Shown: piece by piece, positions 14,633 to 23,400 of the stretch
Numbering within the stretch: position 1 is the stretch's first letter
How the letters are laid out: the number at the start of each line of letters is the position of its first letter
Source of the DNA: Clostridium sp. OM02-18AC
GTDB taxonomy: Bacteria; Bacillota; Clostridia; Lachnospirales; Lachnospiraceae
DNA: 64,000 bases
Direction of reading: 5' to 3'
Assembly (NCBI RefSeq): GCF_003481825.1
Contig: NZ_QULW01000015.1
Location: forward strand, 1 to 64,000
Notes under the pieces: generated by a model
What the model saw: the letters and a program-made list of their open reading frames with translations, nothing else
Database searches by the model: none
Told to the model about the DNA's origin: nothing
Program-made: the position numbers and the translations under genes

Positions 14633-15583
14633 ATGGGACCAATGATTGACGATGAAGTAACGCCGGTATTCTTGATCAATGGATTTTTGGAAGCCGGAAA
14701 AACCGAGTTTTTGTCCTTCACAATGGAACAGGATTATTTCCAGACAGAGGGAAAGACCCTTTTGATCGTTTGTGAGGAAGGCGACACGGAATACGATGAT
14801 GCCCTTTTAAAAGATACAAAGACTTCCGTTGTATATGTAGACAGTTTAGACCAGATCACACCAGAGCAGTTAACCGATCTGGAACTTTTGCATCAGCCGG
14901 AGCGTGTGCTGATCGAGTGGAATGGCATGTGGAATCAGGATGATTTAAAGCTCCCGAAAGACTGGACCATTTATCAGCAGATCACCATCATCGATATGTC
15001 TACGTTAGATCTGTATGTGAAGAATATGAAGTCTCTGTTAAATGCGATGGTGAAAAATTCTGAACTTATCATCTGTAACCGCTGCGACGGCATTGATGAT
15101 CTGGAACGTTATAAGCGCATGCTCAAATCCATGAACACCAAGTGTGAAATTGTTTTTGAGGATGAAAATGGCGAGATCGATGAGATTTCGGAAGAAGATC
15201 TTCCGTATGATATGAAGGCTGATGTCATCAAGATCAGTCCGGAGGCTTATGGCATCTGGTATATTGACTGTATGGACAAGCCAGAACGTTATAAGGGCAA
15301 AGTTGTGGAATTTACTGCTATGGTCATGAAATCTCCGAATTTTCCGAAGAACTATTTTGTGCCGGGACGTATGGCTATGACCTGCTGTGCAGAGGATATG
15401 ACATTTCTGGGTTACATCTGCAAGTCCAAGGAAGCCAGAAACCTGGAAACCAGACAATGGGTCACTGTACGGGCCAGAGTTGAGATTGAGTACTGGCAGG
15501 ATTATAATGGCGAGGGACCGGTGCTTTATGCAGAGGAAGTTGTTCCGGCACAGCCGATCAAAGATGTAGTACAATTTGGATAA
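14633..15583 (+). CDS. COG0523-like GTPase with altered P-loop fused to a DUF1980-like domain
   Basis: From ATG 14633 (AAAGGACAGG upstream) the protein has 316 residues. The first ~190 resemble a G3E GTPase: LINGFLEAGKTEFLSFTM at the P-loop and CNRCDG where NKxD is expected. GFLEAGKTE replaces GFLGAGKTT, and the CxCC metal motif is absent. The rest (from ~205) resembles the C-terminal domain of the DUF1980/TIGR03943 family, with PERYKGKVVEFTAMVMKS, FVPGRMAMTCCAEDMTFLGY and a final strand-rich part. In those systems a DUF1980 protein and a COG0523 protein work side by side; here the two seem joined. Adjacent to an intact His-rich GTPase, it may be its partner. Function unproven. Confidence 0.7.
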   Translation: MGPMIDDEVTPVFLINGFLEAGKTEFLSFTMEQDYFQTEGKTLLIVCEEGDTEYDDALLKDTKTSVVYVDSLDQITPEQLTDLELLHQPERVLIEWNGMWNQDDLKLPKDWTIYQQITIIDMSTLDLYVKNMKSLLNAMVKNSELIICNRCDGIDDLERYKRMLKSMNTKCEIVFEDENGEIDEISEEDLPYDMKADVIKISPEAYGIWYIDCMDKPERYKGKVVEFTAMVMKSPNFPKNYFVPGRMAMTCCAEDMTFLGYICKSKEARNLETRQWVTVRARVEIEYWQDYNGEGPVLYAEEVVPAQPIKDVVQFG

Positions 15584-15643
15584 CCATGATGACCAGGACA
15601 GCGACTAAAACCTCAAAGTCTTTTATTGCTGCAAAAAAGAAGA

Positions 15644-16179
15644 ATGGGGATGGGCAAAAAAATTAAGATCAGAAGAGTAAGCTCCTGGAGTATAGGCATT
15701 ACCGTGTTTGTGGCGGCTCTGTTTCTGATTATTTCCATGATCAGTGAGCGGGAGTTTTTGATTCTGCATGACACGACGGAACCGTATATCCAATGTGAGC
15801 GGGCAGCAAAGCAGCTGCAGGATGGTTCCGATTACCTGACGGAGCAGGTTCGGCTTTATGCCATGACCGGTCAGCGCACCTATATGGAATTGCCCTGATT
15901 CTGGTAGATGTAGATACCTTTAAATCGGTGAATGATACTTATGGGCATGCAACAGGGGATGAAATCCTGAAAAAGGTAGCAGACACCCTGCAGAAAGCAT
16001 TTCGAAGCATTGATTATGTATGCAGGATCGGCGGGAATGAGTTTGCAATTGTCATGGTGGAAATGACCAGCGATTTAAACTATACGATCGAAGACAAGAT
16101 TGCCGCTGCAAATGAACGTCTTGCTTCTGGAGCGGATGCAAGATATATGGGTCATAAAAGTATGGACGATAACAGATAA
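15644..16179 (+). pseudogene. Decayed diguanylate cyclase (GGDEF) gene
   Basis: The first frame (to 15898) encodes a membrane helix and the start of an extracytoplasmic sensor (ISEREFLILHDTTEPYIQCERAAKQL) and then stops. In another frame, from about 15892, the middle of a GGDEF domain follows: LILVDVDTFKSVNDTYGHATGDEIL and RIGGNEFAIVM. It ends early at a short tail (YMGHKSMDDNR) without the rest of the cyclase. I read this as one gene that lost most of its sensor and catalytic domain through at least one internal deletion, leaving a frameshift at the junction. The GGDEF motif itself reads GGNEF. Confidence 0.75.
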
Positions 16180-16187
16180 CGGATTTA

Positions 16188-16225
16188 AAAAACGGAGTTT
16201 TGCGGTTTTGCAAAACTCCGTTTTT
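16188..16225. terminator. Bidirectional Rho-independent terminator
   Basis: AAAAACGGAGTTTTGC (16188-16203) pairs with GCAAAACTCCGTTTTT (16210-16225). T-runs flank it on both strands, so it serves the GGDEF remnant and the convergent arcC. Confidence 0.85.
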
Positions 16226-16274
16226 CATCGTGTGTGCCTGGCGGAGCACGTTTCCAATTTGAAATGGTTGTTCA

Positions 16275-16306
16275 TGTTGCTGGGCATGCATGCGTGAACA
16301 GCAACA
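16275..16306. repeat. Short dispersed hairpin repeat, copy 1
   Basis: An 8-bp stem, TGTTGCTG/CAGCAACA, surrounds the 16-base loop GGCATGCATGCGTGAA. The loop and the inner CTG/CAG pairs recur at 19439, 26211, 38458, 46626, 52694, 56188 and 61039, with different outer stems. Confidence 0.6.
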
Positions 16307-16331
16307 AATATTTTTTGGATCAGATATCAGA

Positions 16332-17270
16332 TTACTCGATGGTAGTTCCGGCCTTACCGTTTACGGCTTCTTCCGCTTTTGCCATGGTTGTGATGATGGC
16401 ACTGCGGCCCTTTCCGGACTTGATGAAAGAAACAGCAGCATCAATCTTAGGAAGCATGGAAGTTTCACCGAACTGACCTTCAGCAGCATATTTCTCTGCA
16501 TCTTCCACAGTCAGGTGGGAGAGTGGGGCCTCTTCCGCTTTTCCATAGTTTAAGCTTACCTGTGCAACATCGGTCAGGATCATGAGAACATCGGCATCGA
16601 TCTCTTTTGCGAGGAGTCCGCTGACGGAATCTTTTTCGATGACAGCACTGGCACCGCGCAGTTCACTGCCCTGTTCCAGAACCGGAATACCGCCACCGCC
16701 GCAGGAAATGACGATCTGATCAGCATCCATTAAGGTGCGGATGGTATCGATCTCGACAATACCAACTGGTTTGGGTGCAGATACGATACGCTGCCAGCCC
16801 TTGCCTGGAATTTCGGTAACATAATTGCCTTTTGCCTCTTCCGCATCGGCCTCTTCTCTGGTCATATAACGACCTACCTTCTTGATTGGATTGTAGAAGG
16901 ATTCATCGTAAGGGTCAACCATAACCTGGGTAAGTACGGTGGATACCGGCTTATAGATACCACGTTTTAACAGCGTGGAACGGATCCCATTCTGAAGGTC
17001 GTAGCCGATGTAGCCCTGGCTCATGGCAGAGCAGACAGACATGGGAGCAGGAGTATAACCTTCTCCTTCATGGTTAAAACAAAGCTCATTCATAGCGGTG
17101 TGGATCATGCCTACCTGAGGTGCATTGCTGTGAACGACAGCGACCTGCCAGCCATTCTGGATGAAATCCGCAATTAATTTTGCGGTGGAAGCTACTGCTT
17201 TTTTCTGCTCCGGGAGATTGGTACCAAGAGCGTCGTGACCAAGCGCAATAACAATTCTTTTCTTTGCCAT
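16332..17270 (-). CDS. arcC: Carbamate kinase
   Basis: This 312-residue amino-acid-kinase-fold enzyme makes ATP from carbamoyl phosphate and ADP, normally the last step of arginine deiminase or purine/allantoin fermentation. It begins IVIALGHDALGTNLPEQKKAV (GGNAL is more usual at this point), followed by VVHSNAPQVGMI, KPVGIVEIDTIRTLM, ISCGGGGIPVL and LMILTDVAQVSLNYG, and ends SFIKSGKGRSAIITTM. No arcA or arcB lies nearby, so it is separated from the rest of its pathway. GAAAGGG precedes the start, and a TTGCAA-17-TATAAT promoter lies upstream. Confidence 0.92.
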   Translation of the reverse strand: MAKKRIVIALGHDALGTNLPEQKKAVASTAKLIADFIQNGWQVAVVHSNAPQVGMIHTAMNELCFNHEGEGYTPAPMSVCSAMSQGYIGYDLQNGIRSTLLKRGIYKPVSTVLTQVMVDPYDESFYNPIKKVGRYMTREEADAEEAKGNYVTEIPGKGWQRIVSAPKPVGIVEIDTIRTLMDADQIVISCGGGGIPVLEQGSELRGASAVIEKDSVSGLLAKEIDADVLMILTDVAQVSLNYGKAEEAPLSHLTVEDAEKYAAEGQFGETSMLPKIDAAVSFIKSGKGRSAIITTMAKAEEAVNGKAGTTIE

Positions 17271-17326
17271 ATGATTGAACCCTTTCTGTATGTAGTTTTT
17301 TATTTAGGTAGTCCCTGTTTGGATTC

Positions 17327-17355
17327 ATTATAGTGTTTCTGCTTGAAAATTGCAA
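17327..17355 (-). promoter_or_regulatory. Predicted arcC promoter
   Basis: On the minus strand TTGCAA (17355-17350) and TATAAT (17332-17327) are 17 bases apart. The -35 region overlaps the plus-strand promoter of the CPBP gene. Confidence 0.7.
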
Positions 17356-17372
17356 CCGGTTTGTGGTATAGT
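17343..17372 (+). promoter_or_regulatory. Predicted promoter of the CPBP protease / glycosyltransferase operon
   Basis: TTGAAA (17343-17348), an 18-base spacer and TATAGT (17367-17372), with an extended -10 TG at 17364. It interleaves with the divergent arcC promoter. Confidence 0.65.
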
Positions 17373-17462
17373 GAAATAGTTATAGGAAAAAGGATGACAT
17401 TGTTGAAAAATTAGTCCGTGGATGCGCCATTGGTGCCTTACGGATACGCAATCCAATGAAAT

Positions 17463-18416
17463 ATGTATAAGAAAACACGGAAGAAACGATTGAAAATGGA
17501 AGCGTTCCAGACTGCATGTTTGCTGCTTGGACCGCTTGTCTTTTATGAACTGTGTACAGAGGCAGCCATGGCAGGCTGTTCTTTGTTTGCGGAACATGCG
17601 AAAAATGCACAGATCCGTTCCCTGCTGTCAGGATCGGAAGCCGGTCTTGTGGTGACTGGGGCAGGTGCGCTTCTGGCATTTCCCGTTTTGTTCTCCGTAT
17701 ACCGGAATCTGACAAAAATGCAGGTTCTGGCACAAAACGCAGGAATGCTGCAGCTGCAGAAATCAACGCAGAGAACAGCGGGTGAAACACTGCAGAAAAC
17801 AGAAAAAAACAGGTCTGACGGGAGAAATCGCTTTATGGAAGGCTGTTTTTTTGCTGCACTGACCGGGATTGGGGCATGTCTGTGCCTGAATATGGTGCTG
17901 CAGGTACTTTTTGCACCGTCAACAGGCTGGAGCCGTGTGCAGGAAACCATATACCGCACACCAGGTGCGCTCCGGATCCTGATCACGGTGGTGCTTACGC
18001 CATTGACGGAAGAACTGATATTTCGGGGATTTATCCATAAGGGACTGTGCATGTATATGGGGACGCGCCTGTCCGTGATTTTTTGTGCCTTGCTGTTTGG
18101 ACTGTATCATGGAAATCTCGGTCAGGGAGTGTATGCTTTTTTGCTGGGTATTTGCCTGGAACTGGTGACGGTCTGGAGCGGCAGGCTGGCTCCGGCGGTA
18201 TTTCTGCATGCAGGAGCAAATATGGCTGCAGCGGCATTTTCCGTGGCAGCCGCTTATGTAAGGCAGGTATCCCAAATTCCATCGCTTCCGGACAGGCTTT
18301 CTTTTGGAAATCTGCCGGTCCTGCAGACCCAGACAGCGGTAATTTTGGCAGCAGCTGGCTTTTTGGTGGCTGTCACATCGTTATATAAAACCAAGGAGGT
18401 TTTTGAAAAAGTATGA
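17463..18416 (+). CDS. CPBP-family intramembrane glutamic endopeptidase
   Basis: This 317-residue multi-pass membrane protein belongs to the CAAX-protease/bacteriocin-processing (CPBP, Abi) family. The catalytic motifs are present: EELIFRGFIHKGL (Glu-Glu), FGLYHGNLGQGVYAFLLG (His) and VFLHAGANMAAA (second His/Asn). The N-terminal third has two or three membrane helices and a charged loop that is not conserved. The substrate is unknown; family members process prenylated or leader peptides. It overlaps the glycosyltransferase start by four bases, so the two are co-translated. No strong Shine-Dalgarno precedes ATG 17463; a start at 17496 is possible. Confidence 0.85.
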   Translation: MYKKTRKKRLKMEAFQTACLLLGPLVFYELCTEAAMAGCSLFAEHAKNAQIRSLLSGSEAGLVVTGAGALLAFPVLFSVYRNLTKMQVLAQNAGMLQLQKSTQRTAGETLQKTEKNRSDGRNRFMEGCFFAALTGIGACLCLNMVLQVLFAPSTGWSRVQETIYRTPGALRILITVVLTPLTEELIFRGFIHKGLCMYMGTRLSVIFCALLFGLYHGNLGQGVYAFLLGICLELVTVWSGRLAPAVFLHAGANMAAAAFSVAAAYVRQVSQIPSLPDRLSFGNLPVLQTQTAVILAAAGFLVAVTSLYKTKEVFEKV

Positions 18417-19432
18417 AATTATTATCGATAGCAATTCCATGTTACAATTCTGAAGGCTATATGAGAAACTGTATCGAGTCTTTGCTTCCGGGCGGAGACG
18501 AGGTAGAAATCCTGATCGTGGATGACGGCTCCACGAAGGACAATACGGCTCAGATCGCAGACGAGTACGAGGCACGTTATCCTGGTATCTGCAAGGCCAT
18601 CCACCAGGAAAACGGAGGTCACGGTGAGGCAGTCAATGCCGGTCTTAGGGCAGCGACCGGTGTCTATTTTAAAGTGGTAGACAGCGATGACTGGGTCAAT
18701 GAGGAGGCATATAAAGAAGTTCTGCAGACGCTTAGAAGCTTTGTCATGGGCAACCAGACCCTGGATATGCTTATCACTAACTTTGTCTATGAGAAGCAGG
18801 GGGCAAAGCACAAACGGGTCATGCAGTACCGTACGGCACTTCCAAAGCGTCAGCTTTGCACCTGGAAAGATGTAAAGGTATTTATGCTGGGTCAGTATAT
18901 TCTGATGCATTCGGTCATTTACCGTACGCAGATGTTAAAGGAGTGTGGCCTGGAACTGCCGAAGCACACCTTCTATGTCGATAATATTTTCGTATTCCAG
19001 CCGCTTCCGTATGTAAAGACATTTTATTATCTGGATGTAAATTTTTACCGGTATTTCATCGGAAGACAGGACCAGTCAGTCAACGAGCAGGTCATGATCG
19101 GGCGTATCGACCAGCAGCTTTTGGTAACCCGTCTGATGCTGGGGTATTACCATGATGCGAAGATCACAAATTACAAGCTGCGTCATTATATGGTGCGCTA
19201 CCTCGAGATCATGATGACGATCTGCTCCATTCTTGCCATTAAGTCTGGAACCGATGAAAATATGGAGAAGAAAAAACAGCTTTGGAAGGATTTGAAGGAG
19301 CAGGATTTTGCCCTTTATATGCGCCTGCGCTGGGGCTTCTTAGGTCAGAGCATGAATCTGCCTGGAAAGAGCGGACGCACCGTATCCATTGCCGGTTATA
19401 AGATCAGCCAGAAATTCTTCGGATTTAACTAA
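18413..19432 (+). CDS. Family 2 glycosyltransferase
   Basis: This 339-residue GT-A fold transferase starts LLSIAIPCYNSEGYMRNCI, then EILIVDDGSTKDNTA, HQENGGHGEAVNAGLRAATG and the metal/sugar-nucleotide site VVDSDDWV (DxD type). The ~200-residue C-terminal part has no membrane segments, so it is probably a soluble or peripheral enzyme of cell-surface polysaccharide or lipid glycosylation. The acceptor cannot be told. AAGGAGG precedes the ATG, which overlaps the stop of the CPBP gene. A short dispersed hairpin repeat follows immediately after the stop. Confidence 0.9.
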   Translation: MKLLSIAIPCYNSEGYMRNCIESLLPGGDEVEILIVDDGSTKDNTAQIADEYEARYPGICKAIHQENGGHGEAVNAGLRAATGVYFKVVDSDDWVNEEAYKEVLQTLRSFVMGNQTLDMLITNFVYEKQGAKHKRVMQYRTALPKRQLCTWKDVKVFMLGQYILMHSVIYRTQMLKECGLELPKHTFYVDNIFVFQPLPYVKTFYYLDVNFYRYFIGRQDQSVNEQVMIGRIDQQLLVTRLMLGYYHDAKITNYKLRHYMVRYLEIMMTICSILAIKSGTDENMEKKKQLWKDLKEQDFALYMRLRWGFLGQSMNLPGKSGRTVSIAGYKISQKFFGFN

Positions 19433-19438
19433 ATCCCT

Positions 19439-19466
19439 TGGCTGGGCACGCATGTGCGAACAGGAA
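19439..19466. repeat. Short dispersed hairpin repeat, copy 2
   Basis: CTG, the loop GGCACGCATGTGCGAA, then CAGGAAC. The loop matches copy 1 in 12 of 16 positions, and its inner GCAC/GTGC can pair; the outer stem is degenerate. It lies within 10 bases of the glycosyltransferase stop. Confidence 0.5.
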
Positions 19467-19500
19467 CGAAACTTTTATAAAGTTTAGGAAAAATTTAGAA

Positions 19501-19529
19501 TTGACGATAGTTTTAAAATAGTGTATCAT
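19501..19529 (+). promoter_or_regulatory. Predicted promoter of the TRAP transporter leader
   Basis: TTGACG (19501-19506) and TATCAT (19524-19529) are 17 bases apart. Transcription would start near 19536, about 435 bases ahead of the first TRAP gene. Confidence 0.65.
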
Positions 19530-19535
19530 TATTTC

Positions 19536-19668
19536 GTTCATACTTTACTGAGAAAAAGTAATAATGAAAGATACCGGTACACGTGTTTGTATCTGTTTCT
19601 TACTTGAAACAGGGTGGTTTCAAAAGAGAAATGAAGGTCCGTCCCTGAATGGGATGGACCTTTTTTTT
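19536..19668 (+). ncRNA. Candidate leader RNA or small RNA ending at a strong terminator
   Basis: From the predicted start to the terminator is about 130 bases with no good reading frame. Either this is a stand-alone small RNA, or a regulated leader in which the terminator at 19634 is sometimes avoided to transcribe the TRAP genes. It matches no riboswitch consensus I know. Confidence 0.35.
19634..19668 (+). terminator. Strong Rho-independent terminator in the TRAP leader
   Basis: AAGGTCCGTCCC (19634-19645) pairs with GGGATGGACCTT (19651-19662); eight T residues run from 19661. It stands 304 bases before dctQ and about 200 bases after the glycosyltransferase. Confidence 0.8.
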
Positions 19669-19733
19669 CTGTAAAATCAGAGTGAGCATATCGCGTATCT
19701 GAAGGTGATCTGATTTCTGAATGTACAGGGCGA

Positions 19734-19850
19734 CTGCCGACAGCAGGTCTTATGCATTTGGTGTCTGAAAATCAAAATCTGTAACTGGGAAGCTCTATAC
19801 GGAACAGTTACCAAAACTCTTAATACATAGGGTGTCTGCCGACAGCAGGT
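19734..19850 (+). repeat. Duplicated CTGCCGACAGCAGGT motif in the TRAP leader
   Basis: The 15-mer CTGCCGACAGCAGGT occurs at 19734-19748 and 19836-19850, 102 bases apart, with related flanks (AGGGYG before, TTWTGYAT-like after). Each copy can fold as CTGC/GCAG. Between them GTAACTG (near 19780) and CAGTTAC (near 19805) can pair. A further CAGTTACC lies at about 19932. Regulator binding sites or tandem RNA structures are both possible. Confidence 0.45.
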
Positions 19851-19971
19851 TCTTTGTATGCCAAAAATTCCAAAACAAAACAGGTAGTATCAAAACAGGT
19901 ATCGTGACTGTGTCTGTACTTGTATGCAGGACAGTTACCATTTATCACAAGGGAAAGGGGTTAAAAGGTAT

Positions 19972-20463
19972 ATGAAAACCTACAAAAAACTCATGAATGC
20001 CCTCGCAGGACTGGAAAAACTGGTGCTGGAAATCGCAACCGTGCTCATTCTTGTTCTGACCGTGGGAAATGTATTTTCACGAAAAGTCATTCATCAGTCC
20101 TGGTCTTTTACCGAGGAACTGGTTGTTGCAGTTTTTGTACTGATCACGCTGCTTGCAGCAGCACTGGCATGCCGTGACGGCGAACTGGTCAATTTAACAC
20201 TTCTGACTGACCGTCTTCCGGCACAGGCAAGAAAGGGATTTCTGCTTCTGAGCACGATCCTTTCTGTAGCCTTCACCGCAGTTTTATTCAAGTATGGTCT
20301 GGATAAGGTCATCACCCAGATGCAGAACGGCAAGCGCACGTTCGTGCTGAACTGGCCGGAGTGGATCTTCTGGTCCTTCGTGCCGATCGGCGCAGCCTGC
20401 ATGATCCTGCATTTTATCGAATTTTATCTGGACAGCTGTGGAAAGGAGGGCGATGACAAATGA
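19972..20463 (+). CDS. dctQ: TRAP transporter small permease subunit
   Basis: DctQ-family protein, 163 residues from ATG 19972 (AAAGGGG and AAAGG upstream), with four membrane helices. Typical positions are VFSRKVIHQSWSFTEELVV and ALACRDGELVNLTLLTDRLP. It partners the large permease that follows, with a 4-base ATGA overlap, in a sodium- or proton-driven tripartite transporter for carboxylate substrates. An upstream in-frame start at 19924 would add a non-hydrophobic leader and is less likely. Confidence 0.92.
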   Translation: MKTYKKLMNALAGLEKLVLEIATVLILVLTVGNVFSRKVIHQSWSFTEELVVAVFVLITLLAAALACRDGELVNLTLLTDRLPAQARKGFLLLSTILSVAFTAVLFKYGLDKVITQMQNGKRTFVLNWPEWIFWSFVPIGAACMILHFIEFYLDSCGKEGDDK

Positions 20464-23400
20464 TCAGTGCGGTACTGTTTATCTCATTTTTCATTTTCCT
20501 GATCATGGGTATCCCGATCGGAATCTGCCTCGGACTTTCCTCCGTTTGTGCGATCCTGTATTCCGGGACATCCTTAACGATCGTTGCAACCAACATGTAT
20601 TCCGGTATCAGCAAGTTTTTGCTGCTTGCCATTCCGTTCTTTGTACTGTCCGGTAACATTATGGCGAAGGCAGGCATTTCCAAACGTCTGATCAAATTCG
20701 TGAATACCTGTGTCGGACACAGAAGAGGCGGTATCGCGATCGTGTGCGTTATCGTAGCCTGCTTCTTCGGTGCGATCTCCGGTTCTGGCCCGGCAACCGT
20801 GGCTGCACTGGGCGCCGTGCTGATCCCGGCTATGATCGAGCAGGGCGGCTTCTCCGCTCCGTTCTCCGCGGCTCTTATGGCAACCGCCAGCTCCATCGCG
20901 ATCGTCATTCCACCGAGTATCGCATTCGTGGTATATGCATCCATCACCGGCGTTTCCATCGCAGATATGTTTACTGCAGGTATCGTTCCGGGCATCTTAA
21001 TGGGTGTGGCTCTGGTCATCGTGGTTATGATCGAGGCGCGCAAAAATAACATTCAGTCCAGCCAGAAACGTGCAAGCGGCAAGGAACGCTGGGAAGCATT
21101 TAAGGATGCATTCTGGGGTCTGCTGATGCCGGTCATCATCCTGGGGGGGATTTACGGCGGTATCTTTACCCCGACTGAGGCAGCAGCCGTTTCTGTTGTA
21201 TACGGTCTGTTTGTTGGTATTTTCATTTATAAAGAAGTTACCTTTAAGGATTTAAGAGGACTTTTGGTAGAATCCGGAAAGACCACCGGCGGCATCATGC
21301 TGATCGTAGCCAGTGCGTCTCTGTTCTCTTTTGTATGTACCAAGTTTGGTATCGCACAGGCGGCATCCGACCTGCTTGGAAGCATTGCACACAACCAGTT
21401 CACCTTCCTTCTGATCGTGAACGTGATCTTCCTGATCGCAGGCTGCTTCATCGATGCAAACTCTGCGATGTACATCTTCATTCCGATCATGCTGCCGGTA
21501 TGTAAGGCACTCGGATACGATGTCGTTGCCTTTGGTATCGTTGCAACCGTAAACCTGGCGATCGGACAGGTAACCCCGCCGGTTGGCGTAAACTTATTTG
21601 TTGCAATCTCTGTCAAGCTGAAAAAGGGTATGGAGGTCGATATTCCGAAGATTTCCCGTGCGGTTATGCCGATGATCGGCGCATCCGTGATTGTCCTGCT
21701 TCTGATCACCTATGTGCCGGTTGTGTCCACCTTCCTGCCGAAGGCACTGGCCGGGGATTCCTACAGCGGGGCAGTTACTGCTTTGGCAGATAGTGATCAG
21801 AGCACAGCAGCAGATGGTGGAAGCGCAGACTTTGACACCATTGGCGATTACAGTGACTTAGACTGGAAAGAGCAGACCTGGAACTTTACCTGTTCTACCA
21901 CCGAGACCAGTACCTGGGCTGAGGGCGGACGGAAGTTCGGCGAACTCATGGAAAAGGCAACCGGAGGCAAGGTAAAGGTCAATGTTTACGCAGCTGACCA
22001 GCTGACCAACGGAAACCAGTCCGAGGGTATCCAGGCACTGATGAACGGAGATCCGGTTCAGATTTCCATGCACAGCAACTTGATCTACTCTGCATTTGAC
22101 CCGCGCTTTAACGTGGTATCCCTGCCGTATCTGTTTGGCTCTGTCGAAGAGGCAGATGCGATGTTAGACGGCAAGGCCGGTGATATGTTAAAAGACATCT
22201 TAAGCGAGTATGGCCTGCACTGCATGGGTATTGCAGAGAACGGCTTCCGCCAGCTGACCAACAGCGTCCGCGAGATCAGATCCGTGGATGATATGAAAAA
22301 CTTAAAGGTCCGTGTTGCAGGAAGCAACCTGCTGATGGAGTGTTACAAGAGATGGGGCGCAGATGCCACCAATATGAACTGGTCCGAGACCTACACGGCC
22401 CTGCAGCAGAAGACCGTAGAGGGCCAGGAGAACCCGCTTCCGGCAATCGACGCAGCAAGCGTACAGGAAGTACAGCCGTATTGCTCCTTATGGAACGCAA
22501 ACTACGACTGCCTGTTCTTCTGCATCAACCAGAAGATTTATGATGCTCTGACACCGGAGCAGCAGGCTGTGGTCGATGAGGCAGGCCAGAAAGCGGTTGA
22601 TTATGAGCGTTACATCAACCGTGCCGGTGATGAGGAGATCATGGACCGCTGGCAGAACACCAACGGCGTTACCATTACCAAATACGAGGATATGGATGTA
22701 GATTCCTTCAAAAATGCTGTTTCCGGCGTAGCTGAGTGGTATCAGAAAGAGCTGGAGAATCAGGGCTACAAAGATGCAGCAGACCTGATCGCAGTCTTTA
22801 CCGAGAAATCAGACAGCAGCATCGGTGCGGATTCCGTAGAGGATCACAGTAATCTTGGATGGAAAGAGCAGACCTGGAACTTTACCTGTTCCACCACCGA
22901 GACCAGTACCTGGGCCGAGGGCGGACGCAAGTTCGGCGAGCTCGTTGAAAAAGCAACCGGTGGAAAGATCAAGGTGAATGTATACGCGGCAGACCAGCTG
23001 ACCAACGGAAACCAGTCTGAGGGGATCCAGGCTTTGATCGATGGGGATCCGGTTCAGATTTCCATGCACAGCAACCTGATTTACTCTGCGTTTGACCCGC
23101 GCTTTAACGTGGTGTCCCTTCCATATCTGTTTGATTCCGTTGAGGATGCAGACGCCATGCTGGACGGTGAGGCCGGTGAGATGTTAAAAGACATTTTAAG
23201 CGAGTATGGCCTGCACTGCATGGGCATCGCGGAGAATGGTTTCCGTGAACTGACTAACAGTGTCCGCGAGATCAAGTCCGTGGATGACATGAAGAACTTA
23301 AAAATCCGTGTAGCAGGAAGCAACCTGCTGATGGAGTGCTATAAGAGATGGGGCGCAGATGCCACCAACATGAACTGGTCCGAGACCTACACAGCCCTGC

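Noticed and set aside
19734..19850. Minimal CRISPR array from the two CTGCCGACAGCAGGT copies
   Set aside because: There are only two 15-mers 102 bases apart and no cas genes; an operator or RNA structure is more sensible.
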